A DNA stretch of 37,279 nucleotides from Solirubrobacterales bacterium (GTDB lineage: Bacteria > Actinomycetota > Thermoleophilia > Solirubrobacterales > Solirubrobacteraceae), in contig JAFASF010000257.1 of the NCBI GenBank assembly GCA_019244745.1, forward strand, positions 1-37,279. The letters are read 5' to 3'. Under the pieces are notes generated by a model, which saw nothing but the letters and a program-made list of their open reading frames with translations, searched no databases and was not told the origin of the DNA. Position numbers and translations under genes: made by a program. How positions within the stretch are numbered: the stretch's first letter is position 1; each line of letters opens with the position of its first letter. Shown one piece after another: positions 7,392 through 14,378 of the stretch.

Positions 7392-8080
7392 TCATCTACG
7401 GCCGCAACCCGGTGTGGGAGGTGATCCGCGGCCCGCGCGCGATACGGCGGGTGTGGGCGACCAAGAACGCGGCGCGCGAACCGTGGCTGCCCCAGGTCGG
7501 CGTCGACGTGGTCATCGCCACCGCCGAGGAGGTGGAACAGCGGTGCGGGTCGAGCGAGCACCAGGGGATGTGCGCCGAGGTGTCGGCCTTTCGCTACGCC
7601 GACGGGGCCGATGTCCTGGCCGCCGGCCGTACGCTGATCGTGGCCCTCGACCAAATCCAGGATCCCCAGAACCTCGGTGCGATCTGCCGCACGGCAGAGT
7701 GCGCCGGCGCTACCGCCGTGGTGATCCCCGAACGACGCTCGGCGGAGGTCACGGCGGCCGTGTGCAAGGCGTCGGCGGGCGCCGTCGAGCACCTGCCGAT
7801 CGCGCGGGTTCGCAACCTGGCCGATTTCCTGACCGAGGCCAAGAACTCCGGCAGCTGGTGCTACGGGGCCGACCCGCACGCGTCGGTCGCTCACGACAGC
7901 GTCGACTACAACGGCAGTGTGGTGATCGTCCTTGGGTCCGAGGGTCGGGGCCTGCGTCCGCGAGTCGCCACCACCTGTGACGCCCTCGTTTCGATCCCCG
8001 TGCGGGGCCGCGTGGGATCGCTGAGCGTGAGCGCGGCAGCGGCCGTGCTGCTGTACGCGGCGGCGGCGCGTCGCACCTGA
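7388..8080 (+). CDS. rlmB: 23S rRNA (guanosine-2'-O)-methyltransferase, TrmH/RlmB family
   Basis: A 230-residue SPOUT-fold methyltransferase of the TrmH/RlmB family, which 2'-O-methylates 23S rRNA (G2251 in E. coli). The N-terminal substrate-binding domain starts with IIYGRNPVWEVI. The knotted catalytic domain shows DQIQDPQNLGAICRTAE, GSEGRGLRP, and IPVRGRVGSLSVSAAAAVLLY, the three SPOUT motifs. The GTG start overlaps the cysS stop (GTGA); the longer track ORF start at 7127 is a shadow of cysS. The cysS-rlmB pairing is widely conserved, including in Firmicutes. The exact rRNA position is inferred from the family. Confidence 0.93.
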   Translation: MIIYGRNPVWEVIRGPRAIRRVWATKNAAREPWLPQVGVDVVIATAEEVEQRCGSSEHQGMCAEVSAFRYADGADVLAAGRTLIVALDQIQDPQNLGAICRTAECAGATAVVIPERRSAEVTAAVCKASAGAVEHLPIARVRNLADFLTEAKNSGSWCYGADPHASVAHDSVDYNGSVVIVLGSEGRGLRPRVATTCDALVSIPVRGRVGSLSVSAAAAVLLYAAAARRT

Positions 8081-8095
8081 AACCGGTGCGGGCCC

Positions 8096-8124
8096 TTGAC
8101 AGACGAGCATTGCTATGTCAAGCT
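8096..8124 (+). promoter_or_regulatory. Candidate sigH promoter overlapping an inverted repeat
   Basis: A consensus -35 TTGACA (8096-8101) is followed after 17 bases by CAAGCT (8119-8124), close to the TAAGCT/TAAGGT -10 boxes seen elsewhere in the window. The same bases form a perfect 7-bp inverted repeat, CTTGACA at 8095-8101 and TGTCAAG at 8116-8122, with a 14-base spacer, so a dimeric regulator could sit on the promoter. It lies about 130 bases before the sigH start. Confidence 0.5.
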
Positions 8125-8142
8125 GCCGCGCCGGGAGATAAG

Positions 8143-8176
8143 GGTCAACTGAAGCTTTACGCTGCTGCGGTTGACC
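8143..8176. repeat. Inverted repeat GGTCAAC-N20-GTTGACC in the sigH leader
   Basis: A perfect 7-bp inverted repeat downstream of the candidate promoter, again built on TTGAC. It could be a second operator site or the base of a leader-RNA stem. A further stem, CGAGC (8219-8223) with GCTCG (8236-8240), precedes the ribosome site AGGGA. No known riboswitch could be matched. Confidence 0.45.
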
Positions 8177-8254
8177 AGGTGCGGCGCAAAGGGGAGGTAA
8201 GGCGCCACGAAATCCATTCGAGCGGCTCCCGGCCGGCTCGAGAAGGGACGTCTC

Positions 8255-8905
8255 GTGGCTCGACTCTCCACCAGTTCTCACCCTCATCCTCAGGTGGAGG
8301 ATGGGTATCTGATTGCACTGGCGAAACAGGGGCACCCAGATGCGTACGACCACATCGTCCGGCGTTATTACGGCTTCGTACGGCTCAAGGCCTCGTCCTA
8401 CTTCCTGGCCGGCGGGGATTCCGACGATCTCATCCAGGAGGGGCTCGTCGGTCTGTACAAGGCGATCCGCGACTACCGAACGGACCGTGAATCGAGCTTC
8501 CGCAACTTCGCGGAGCTGTGCATCACCCGCCAGATCATCACCGCGGTGAAGACCGCCACCCGAAACAAGCACAGCCCGCTCAACCAGTACGTCTCGTTCT
8601 CCAGCAGTCCCGCCGGGGCCGCTGGCGACACCGAGCCCACGCTCGACGAGATCCTTCCGGGGTCTTCCGTTCATGACCCGGTCAACCAGGTGATCTCCTC
8701 CGAGGAGCTGCGGGCGCTCGTCGCCTGCATCTCGACCGCGCTCTCCGAGCTCGAGTCGCGAGTCCTGGCCTTGTATCTCGACGGCCACTCTTACGAAGAG
8801 GTCGGCCGGCGGATCGGCTGTGACTGCAAGACGGTCGACAACGCCCTCCAGAGGGTCAAGCGCAAGGTCGGCCAGCACCTGGCCGAGCGCAGCGTGGCCG
8901 CGTAG
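8255..8905 (+). CDS. sigH: RNA polymerase sigma factor, SigH-like
   Basis: A 216-residue sigma-70 family factor closely resembling Bacillus SigH (sigma-30). Region 2 is clear: LKASSYFLAGGDSDDLIQEG followed by LVGLYKAIRDYR and FAELCITRQIITAVKTATRNKH. A variable linker follows, then a region-4 helix-turn-helix (LSELESRVLALYLDGHSYEEVGRRI ... KTVDNALQRVKRK). In Bacillus, SigH controls the transition to stationary phase and sporulation; its regulon here is unknown. The start GTG lies eight bases after AAGGGA. The gene follows rlmB as in Firmicutes, with a 174-base structured leader carrying its own promoter, which suggests separate control. A convergent PHP gene ends six bases beyond it. Confidence 0.92.
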   Translation: MARLSTSSHPHPQVEDGYLIALAKQGHPDAYDHIVRRYYGFVRLKASSYFLAGGDSDDLIQEGLVGLYKAIRDYRTDRESSFRNFAELCITRQIITAVKTATRNKHSPLNQYVSFSSSPAGAAGDTEPTLDEILPGSSVHDPVNQVISSEELRALVACISTALSELESRVLALYLDGHSYEEVGRRIGCDCKTVDNALQRVKRKVGQHLAERSVAA

Positions 8906-8911
8906 TCATTT

Positions 8912-9778
8912 TCAATCCGCGATCGGACCGAGTAGAGGCTCGTATCCGTACGTGTCGAATGCCCGGAAGCTCGAGAACTCCGAGTGATCGGGCCCATGGA
9001 AGTCGGAGGATCCCGTGCTCAGGAGGCCGAGCTGCTGGCAGCGTTCGGTCAGCAGCCGCACCTGGTCGGGGCCGTGCATCGGGTAGAAGCACTCGATCCC
9101 ATCGATTCCCTGCGCGTGCATGCGGTCGATGCCCTGGAGCACCTCCTCTCGGCCGGCGCCCGTCCAGAAGGGATGGGCCCACACCGCGAGTCCGCCCGCC
9201 TCGTGGACGGCGGCGATCGACTCGCGCACGCTCGGCGAGCTGCGGGGGCGGAAGCCGGGCCGGCCTTCGATGAGGTAAGCCTCCAGAAACGCCGAGGAAT
9301 CCATCAGGCCCTCGGCGTCCAACCGAGAAGCGTTGGCAGGTGCCGCAAGGACCGCCTGGGCGAGGTGAGGGCGCCCGATCGACTTGCCCTCGGCCGCTCG
9401 GCGTCGCAGGAGATCCTCGTCGAGCTCGAAGCCAAGCTCGGTCAGCGCCTGCGCCATCGCGGCCGCCCGACGCCTGCGGTGGGTGCGATATTCCTCGAGC
9501 CGCTCGGAGAGCCGAGGATCGCGGTCATCGATGAGATAGCCGAGGATGTGATGGTCCGTGCCGTTTTCGTCGAACGCCGAGATCTCGACCGCTGAGACCA
9601 GGTGAACGCCGAGCTCGCCGGCGGCGGCGCGAGCCTGCGGAACACCGTCGACCGTGTCGTGGTCGCTCAGGGCCAGGAGCTCCACCCCGGCGGCCACGGC
9701 GACCGCAACCACTTCCCGCGGGGCGAGGGCGCCGTCGGAGTGGTGCGAGTGGCTCTGGAGGTCGAACGTTGGGGGGAT
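8912..9778 (-). CDS. PHP domain metal-dependent phosphoesterase
   Basis: A PHP-superfamily protein (about 285 residues) with the full set of metal ligands: HSHHSDG at the N-terminus, LSDHDTVDG, the Glu in SAVEIS, TDHHILGYL, WAHPFW and SSDFHG. It resembles the TrpH/YciV (RNase AM) type, which acts on 3',5'-nucleoside bisphosphates or RNA 5' ends; the activity is inferred. The track starts at GTG 9712, which would remove the catalytic HSHHSDG; the frame clearly continues upstream as PPTFDLQSHSHHSDG. No ATG, GTG or TTG exists in frame between there and the upstream gene. The first near-cognate codon is an ATC, used here as a provisional boundary. It is convergent with sigH and divergent from the SBP56 gene. 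Confidence 0.85.
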   Translation of the reverse strand: MPPTFDLQSHSHHSDGALAPREVVAVAVAAGVELLALSDHDTVDGVPQARAAAGELGVHLVSAVEISAFDENGTDHHILGYLIDDRDPRLSERLEEYRTHRRRRAAAMAQALTELGFELDEDLLRRRAAEGKSIGRPHLAQAVLAAPANASRLDAEGLMDSSAFLEAYLIEGRPGFRPRSSPSVRESIAAVHEAGGLAVWAHPFWTGAGREEVLQGIDRMHAQGIDGIECFYPMHGPDQVRLLTERCQQLGLLSTGSSDFHGPDHSEFSSFRAFDTYGYEPLLGPIAD

Positions 9779-9797
9779 TGCTATAAGTCCTGTGGAG

Positions 9798-9814
9798 TTT
9801 GGGCAAATCCCAAA
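9798..9814. promoter_or_regulatory. Small palindrome TTTGGG-N5-CCCAAA before SBP56 gene
   Basis: A perfect 6-bp inverted repeat lies between TATAAG (9782-9787, a possible -10) and the ribosome site of the SBP56-family gene. Its position suits an operator. The region is shared with the 5' end of the divergent PHP gene. Confidence 0.35.
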
Positions 9815-9834
9815 ACGAAGGAGCTGCGAAGACG

Positions 9835-11202
9835 ATGAGCGCGCATTCCCACGCTGAACAAGAGCACACCGGGCCGGGGTACGCGTCGGTGCAGGACGCC
9901 CGCGAGCAGCCCCCGGAGGAGTTCGTCTACGTCGCCGCCCTGTACGAGGGAACGGGAATCAACCGTCCCGATTTCATCGCGGTCGTCGACGTGAATCCGA
10001 GCTCCCCGAGCTACGGCCAGATCGTCCACCGCACCGAGATGCCCAACATCGGCGATGAGCTGCATCACTTCGGATGGAACGCGTGCTCCTCGGCGTGCCA
10101 CTCGCAGCTGAAGCGCGACACGATGATCGTCCCGGGCGTGCGCTCTTCGCGGCTGCACATCATCGACATCTCAGAGCCGCGGACGCCTCGGATCAAGAAT
10201 GTGATCGAGGGCGAGGAGGTCAAGGAGAAGCTCGGCCTGAGCGCGCCGCACACCGTGCACTGCATGCCGGGCGACATCATCACGATCTCGATGCTCGGGG
10301 ACGCTGACGGCAACCTGCCGGGCGGGTTCGCCGTGCTGGACGCCCGCGACTTCTCGATCGCCGAGCGCTGGGAGCGCGAGAAGAACGGCCAGGAGTTCAT
10401 GTACGACTTCTGGTATCAGCCGCGCCTGAACACGCTCATCTCGAGCGAATGGGCCTCGCCGAACACCTTCCTCGAGGGGTTCAACCCCGCCGACGTGGCG
10501 GCCGGCAAGTACGGGCGCAGGCTCCACTTCTGGGACCTGGAGCGCCACGCGAAGGTCCAGACGCTCGATCTTGGCGACGAGGGATGGATCCCGCTCGAGA
10601 TCCGCTGGCAGCACGACCCGGACTCCGCGCAGGGGTTCGTGGGTGCGACGCTGTCCAGCAACATCATTCGCTTCCACCGCGACAACGGCAGCTGGGCCGC
10701 AGGAAAGGTGATCGACATCCCCAACGAGGAGCTGCAGGGCTGGCCCCTCGAAGGCGGCGTCCCCGGACTGATCACCGACCTCGTGTTGTCGCTCGACGAC
10801 AAGGACCTGTTCTTCTCAAACTGGCTCCACGGTGACGTTCGCCACTACGACGTGTCGGATCCGTCCAACCCGCAGCTGCGCTCGCAGGTGTGGCTGGGGG
10901 GGTTGCTCGGCCGCGACGGGGGTCACCCGAAGGCGCGTCGTCCGCTGAATGGCGGCCCGCAGATGATCCAGAACTCGCTCGACGGCAATCGCGTCTACGT
11001 CACGAACTCGCTGTTCTCGACTTGGGACAACCAGTTCTATCCCGGAATCGAGGGGTGGCTGGTGAAGCTGGAGCGCCAGCCGGACGGCAAGTACACGCTC
11101 GACCCGGACTTCTTCGTCGACTTCCACGAGCAGGCCGACGGAGCCCGGCCCCACGAGATCCACCTCCCGAGCGGCGACTGCACCACAGAGATCTTCCAGT
11201 AG
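9835..11202 (+). CDS. Selenium-binding protein 56 / methanethiol oxidase family protein
   Basis: A 455-residue beta-propeller of the SBP56 family. Bacterial relatives include copper-dependent methanethiol oxidases (MtoX), which convert methanethiol to formaldehyde, sulfide and peroxide. Family signatures are GDELHHFGWNACSSACHS, SRLHIIDI, HTVHCMPGDIITISMLGD, LSNNIIRF-like and FFSNWLHGDVRHYDVSDP segments, and the C-terminal HEIHLPSGDCTTEIF. Several His residues typical of the metal site are present. No signal peptide is seen, so a cytosolic location is likely, unlike secreted MtoX. ATG 9835 is preferred over the track start 9799 because GGAG lies about eleven bases upstream and MSAHSHAEQ is a plausible N-terminus. 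It is a single gene followed by a strong terminator. Confidence 0.88.
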   Translation: MSAHSHAEQEHTGPGYASVQDAREQPPEEFVYVAALYEGTGINRPDFIAVVDVNPSSPSYGQIVHRTEMPNIGDELHHFGWNACSSACHSQLKRDTMIVPGVRSSRLHIIDISEPRTPRIKNVIEGEEVKEKLGLSAPHTVHCMPGDIITISMLGDADGNLPGGFAVLDARDFSIAERWEREKNGQEFMYDFWYQPRLNTLISSEWASPNTFLEGFNPADVAAGKYGRRLHFWDLERHAKVQTLDLGDEGWIPLEIRWQHDPDSAQGFVGATLSSNIIRFHRDNGSWAAGKVIDIPNEELQGWPLEGGVPGLITDLVLSLDDKDLFFSNWLHGDVRHYDVSDPSNPQLRSQVWLGGLLGRDGGHPKARRPLNGGPQMIQNSLDGNRVYVTNSLFSTWDNQFYPGIEGWLVKLERQPDGKYTLDPDFFVDFHEQADGARPHEIHLPSGDCTTEIFQ

Positions 11203-11248
11203 CCCCGCCTGCTCGGCGAGCGGGATCGGGCGGCCGGCGAGGTCTCAT

Positions 11249-11282
11249 CCGCCTGACGGGCCCCGCCAGGCCCGTCAGGCGG
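11249..11282. terminator. Perfect 14-bp hairpin between convergent genes
   Basis: CCGCCTGACGGGCC and GGCCCGTCAGGCGG form a perfect 14-bp stem with a 6-base loop, 46 bases after the SBP56 stop. The opposing alpha/beta hydrolase uses a TGA stop that lies inside the right arm. It is probably a bidirectional terminator. Confidence 0.8.
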
Positions 11283-12051
11283 AAGCTGCGATGTCGTGCA
11301 GCAGCTCCGACAGAGAATCAGGCGTCGAGAACATCGGCCAATGGCCGGTCGCAAGCTCACGGAACTCCCAGTCCCCTTTGGAGAAGACGGCGGCCCGCGG
11401 GTCGCCCTCCTGCATCAGGCGGCGCACCAGCTCGGCCGTCATCCCGCCGGCGGTGCAGAAGATCGCCTCGTGTCGCTCGGCCCGGGCGGCTCCGCCATTC
11501 TTCAAGCGCAGCGGCGTGGTGAACGTCGCGTACGGCTGTGGCGTTCCACGTTCCCGGAACGCTCGGAGGTGCTCGTCGTTCAAACCAGCGATGCTTCCGT
11601 ATGTGCCGGGGGCGAGCGTGGCGCGATCGGGAACCGGCCAGCGCCAGCCATCGCCGCGCTCATCGACATCGCGTCGTTGCCGTTCGCGCATCTCCGGCGG
11701 CTGGACGTCGGTGAGCGCCATACCGTCTGGAATCGGTGAGGTGTCCAGGTACACGCAGCTGTGGAGGCGGGGTGCGCTCCGGTCCTCGACTCCGGTGATC
11801 ACGATGCCGGCGTAGCTGTGCCCGACGAGCACGACCCGATCGAGATCCTCGTACTCGAGCAGGTTCACGACGTCGTTGATGTGAGTGTTCAGGTCGACGC
11901 TCGGGCCGGCGAGATGTACCCGTTCGCCGAGCCCCGTGAGCGTCACCGGGTAGACGTCGTGTCCGCGGCCCCGCAAGTCGCGCCCGACGTCCCGCCACGC
12001 CCAGCCCCCGAGGCAGGCCCCGGGGACGAGAACAATCGGTGACGGGCCCAC
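11275..12051 (-). CDS. Alpha/beta fold hydrolase
   Basis: A 258-residue alpha/beta hydrolase. The oxyanion region is LVPGACLGGWAW, the nucleophile elbow is GHSYAG, and the catalytic His is in ATGHWPMFSTPDSL near the C-terminus. The overall pattern resembles the plant methylesterase / hydroxynitrile-lyase-like esterase group. The substrate is unknown. The start is taken as the GTG in VGPSPIVLVPG, three bases after the upstream crotonase stop; a TTG overlapping that stop as TTGA is equally possible. The larger track ORF is a frame shadow of the crotonase. It is co-transcribed with the crotonase, suggesting ester or thioester processing in the same pathway. Its stop lies in the terminator stem. 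Confidence 0.88.
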   Translation of the reverse strand: MGPSPIVLVPGACLGGWAWRDVGRDLRGRGHDVYPVTLTGLGERVHLAGPSVDLNTHINDVVNLLEYEDLDRVVLVGHSYAGIVITGVEDRSAPRLHSCVYLDTSPIPDGMALTDVQPPEMRERQRRDVDERGDGWRWPVPDRATLAPGTYGSIAGLNDEHLRAFRERGTPQPYATFTTPLRLKNGGAARAERHEAIFCTAGGMTAELVRRLMQEGDPRAAVFSKGDWEFRELATGHWPMFSTPDSLSELLHDIAASA

Positions 12052-12053
12052 CG

Positions 12054-12845
12054 TCAAGCGCCGACGAACGCGGGCTGGCGCTTCTCGACGAACGCCGCCG
12101 CCCCCTCGACGAAGTCCTTGCTGCGCCCGAGGGCGTGCTGGAGCTCGGCCTCGAGCTCGAGCTGAGCCTCCAGATCGCCGTAGATGAACCGGTTGAGCGC
12201 CTGCTTGGAGCTGGCGTATGAGCGCGTGGGCCCGGCCGCGAGCCGACCGATGAGTGCCTCGGCCTCGGTCAACAGCTCCGCGTCGGGATGAATCCAGTTG
12301 ATCAAGCCCCACTCGAGCGCCTGCGCCGCCGGGACGCGCTCGCCGAGCAACGCCATCTGGAACGCGCGCGCCTTGCCGATGGCGGGAGGCACGAACGCGG
12401 TCGAACCTCCGTCCGGCATCAGGCCGATGTTCACGAACGCCAGGCCGAAGAAGGCCGACTCGGCGGCGAGCACGAGGTCGCACGCGAGCGCCAGCGAGCA
12501 GCCGATCCCCACGGCAGGCCCGTTGACCGCCGCGACCACGGGCTTGGGGAGGCGGCGCACGCCCGCGATTACGGGGTGGTAGACCTCGTGGAGTTCGCGC
12601 CGGATGTCGGGCATCCCGTCCTCGGCGGGATGAAATCCGGCCTTCAGGTCCGCGCCCGAGGAGAATGCTCTCCCCGCACCGGTCACGAGCACGGCGCGGA
12701 TCGACTCCTGTGCCGCGTCGCCTTCGATGACGTCCTTCAGCTCGCGGCCGAACTGGTCGGTCCACGCGTTGAGGGTGTCGGGACGGTTCAAGGTCAAGCG
12801 GCCCACCCCCCCAGACTGCTCCCAGATCACGGTCTCGTAGCTCAA
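12054..12845 (-). CDS. Enoyl-CoA hydratase/isomerase family protein (PaaG-like)
   Basis: A 263-residue crotonase-fold protein acting on acyl-CoA thioesters. The two oxyanion-hole segments are AGRAFSSGADLKAG and NGPAVGIGCSLALACD. The second acidic position reads GLMPDGGST, as in PaaG-type isomerases that keep an Asp, rather than the two Glu of true hydratases, so an isomerase or related activity is more likely. The start is TTG, supported by AAGGAGG six bases upstream on the minus strand. It is followed by the alpha/beta hydrolase with almost no gap, forming a two-gene unit. The specific substrate (aromatic or fatty acyl-CoA) is not determinable. Confidence 0.9.
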   Translation of the reverse strand: MSYETVIWEQSGGVGRLTLNRPDTLNAWTDQFGRELKDVIEGDAAQESIRAVLVTGAGRAFSSGADLKAGFHPAEDGMPDIRRELHEVYHPVIAGVRRLPKPVVAAVNGPAVGIGCSLALACDLVLAAESAFFGLAFVNIGLMPDGGSTAFVPPAIGKARAFQMALLGERVPAAQALEWGLINWIHPDAELLTEAEALIGRLAAGPTRSYASSKQALNRFIYGDLEAQLELEAELQHALGRSKDFVEGAAAFVEKRQPAFVGA

Positions 12846-12885
12846 GCTCGACCTCCTTGCTGTGTGGTGTGCGGGTGCGTGACCC

Positions 12886-13353
12886 TCAGCCGCGCGCCTT
12901 GCGCTCGCGCTCGCGAAGCTTTTCGATTACCTGGGCCACGCGCCGCTCACGTGTCTCCTCGCGTTTAGCCTCCCGCACGGATCGGGCGTACTCCTTGCGG
13001 TAGGTGTAGGAGAGTGAGTCAAAGATCTGGCGCAGCGGTGGCTGCGTCGCCAGCGCCGCGGCGAGCGGTTCAGGCACCTCGACCTCGCGGCGAGCGTCGT
13101 CGAACTCGAGTTCGACCTCGACCGTGTCGCCCGCCTGCACCTCGGCCGCCTCGCGGACCGCGCGGCTCAAGCCGATCATCGACTCTCCGCGCATGCGGGC
13201 GACGGTCGTGCGCCACGTGTAGCCGTTGACGGTCGCCGCCACCGGAAAGCGCTTGGCGCCCTCGCCGACCGCGGCCACCTGGTCGTCGTCGAGCACCACG
13301 GCCGCGGCCGGACCGCGCGCCATGAGCGTGGCGGTGAACCGAATCGACCCCAC
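12886..13353 (-). CDS. DUF1905 / YdeI-like (OmdA) domain protein
   Basis: A 155-residue protein. The first 90 residues match the DUF1905 beta-barrel pattern (IRFTATLMARG, VNGYTWRTTVARMRGESMIGLSRAVREAA, AGDTVEVELEFD). The C-terminal part is the YdeI/OmdA-type tail LFDSLSYTYRKEYARSVREAKREETRERR, here reading IFDSLSYTYRKEY, which is rich in Arg, Lys and Glu. The biochemical role is unknown; homologues are annotated as bacteriocin-protection-like or DUF1905. The start GTG is preceded at six bases by GAAAAT, a weak leaderless-type -10. The track start TTG at 13383 adds ten residues not expected in the family. It lies 40 bases upstream of the crotonase and may or may not be co-transcribed. Confidence 0.8.
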   Translation of the reverse strand: MGSIRFTATLMARGPAAAVVLDDDQVAAVGEGAKRFPVAATVNGYTWRTTVARMRGESMIGLSRAVREAAEVQAGDTVEVELEFDDARREVEVPEPLAAALATQPPLRQIFDSLSYTYRKEYARSVREAKREETRERRVAQVIEKLRERERKARG

Positions 13354-13395
13354 CGCGCGATTTTCGCATCTGGCCGAGCTCAAGCACGCGTCGCC

Positions 13396-14265
13396 TCACC
13401 TCGGCCGGGCAGCCAGGGCGACCTCGCGCGCCGTGCGGATGAACGCCTCGACCGCAGGGCGCAGGTGCCGAGGATTCCAAGCCAGAGACACCAGGGCCCG
13501 CTCGGCGTCCGTCACCTCGACATAGGCCACGTCGGCTCGGGGATAATGGCGCGCCACGGAGGCGGGAACCAGGGAGATCCCTTGCCCGGTTGCCACCAGG
13601 GTGAGGATCTCCTGCACGCTGGCGGCCTCGGCTGCGACGCGTCCGGGGAGTCCGTGGCGTCGCTGCTCGTCCAGCCATCGCGCCGGCGAGCCCGATCCGG
13701 GGACAACCGGATTGGTGATGAACCTCTCCTCGCGCAGCTCCGAGAACGTCAGCGAAGCACGAGCCGCGAGCCGATGCTCGCTCGGGAGCGCGACCATCCG
13801 GGGCTCGCGAGCGATCACCTCGACCTGCACCTCGGCCTGGCCGCACTGCAGCCGAGTGAACGCCACGTCGACGTTGCCGCCGATGACGTCGTCGAGGCGG
13901 CCGAGCAGGAGCTCGCGGACCGAGATCCGGACCGCGGGGTGCTCCTCGGAGAAGGCACGGAGCGCGTGTGGCAGGAGGGTGCCGGCCGCGGATCCGTAGA
14001 AGCCGATCGTAAGCTGCTCCGATCCGGCCGCCCGAGTCGCCCGCACCGTCTGGTGCGCCTCAGCCAGCAGCCGGCGTCCCTCGGTGAGCAGCACCTGCCC
14101 GGCGGGGGTGAGGGCGACGTGGCGGCTGGTTCGGTCGAGCAGGGTCACGCCGAGCTGATGCTCGAGGCGACGAACCTGCTGACTGAGCGACGGCTGGGCG
14201 ATGTGCAGGCGAGCGGCGGCGCGGCCGAAGTGAAGCTCTTCGGCCACGGCCACGAAGTAGTGCAC
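13396..14265 (-). CDS. LysR family transcriptional regulator
   Basis: A LysR-type regulator of about 290 residues: an N-terminal winged helix-turn-helix (AEELHFGRAAARLHIAQPSLSQQVRRLEHQLGVTLLDRTSRHVALTPAG) and a C-terminal periplasmic-binding-like effector domain. It is divergent from the SMP-30-like gene and probably controls it and itself. The track start at GTG 14265 (VHYFVAVAEEL) clips the usual LysR N-terminus; in frame upstream the sequence reads DRPDLRLVHYFVAV, but no ATG, GTG or TTG is available before a stop. An ATC at 14289 lies exactly six bases after TAGGTT on the minus strand, the spacing of leaderless starts seen elsewhere here. A TAGG-N5-CCTA operator overlaps that box. Confidence 0.92.
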   Translation of the reverse strand: MHYFVAVAEELHFGRAAARLHIAQPSLSQQVRRLEHQLGVTLLDRTSRHVALTPAGQVLLTEGRRLLAEAHQTVRATRAAGSEQLTIGFYGSAAGTLLPHALRAFSEEHPAVRISVRELLLGRLDDVIGGNVDVAFTRLQCGQAEVQVEVIAREPRMVALPSEHRLAARASLTFSELREERFITNPVVPGSGSPARWLDEQRRHGLPGRVAAEAASVQEILTLVATGQGISLVPASVARHYPRADVAYVEVTDAERALVSLAWNPRHLRPAVEAFIRTAREVALAARPR

Positions 14266-14288
14266 CAGCCGCAGGTCTGGACGATCGA

Positions 14289-14301
14289 TAGGCGCAACCT
14301 A
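14289..14301. promoter_or_regulatory. LysR-type operator TAGG-N5-CCTA
   Basis: TAGGCGCAACCTA is a 13-bp imperfect dyad that fits the LysR T-N11-A box exactly. It sits between the LysR gene and the divergent beta-propeller gene, and overlaps the presumed -10 (TAGGTT) of the LysR gene itself, as expected for autoregulation. Confidence 0.5.
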
Positions 14302-14378
14302 CCGATGTAGCGCCAGCTTGTCTTGGACTCCGGAGTGCGATGGCGCCAGGATTGCGCCGCCCATGGAAAGGAGAACTC

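Noticed and set aside
8143-8254. Possible riboswitch before sigH
   Set aside because: The stems do not match a known consensus that I could recall (c-di-AMP, TPP, SAM-I, c-di-GMP), so it is only called a structured leader.
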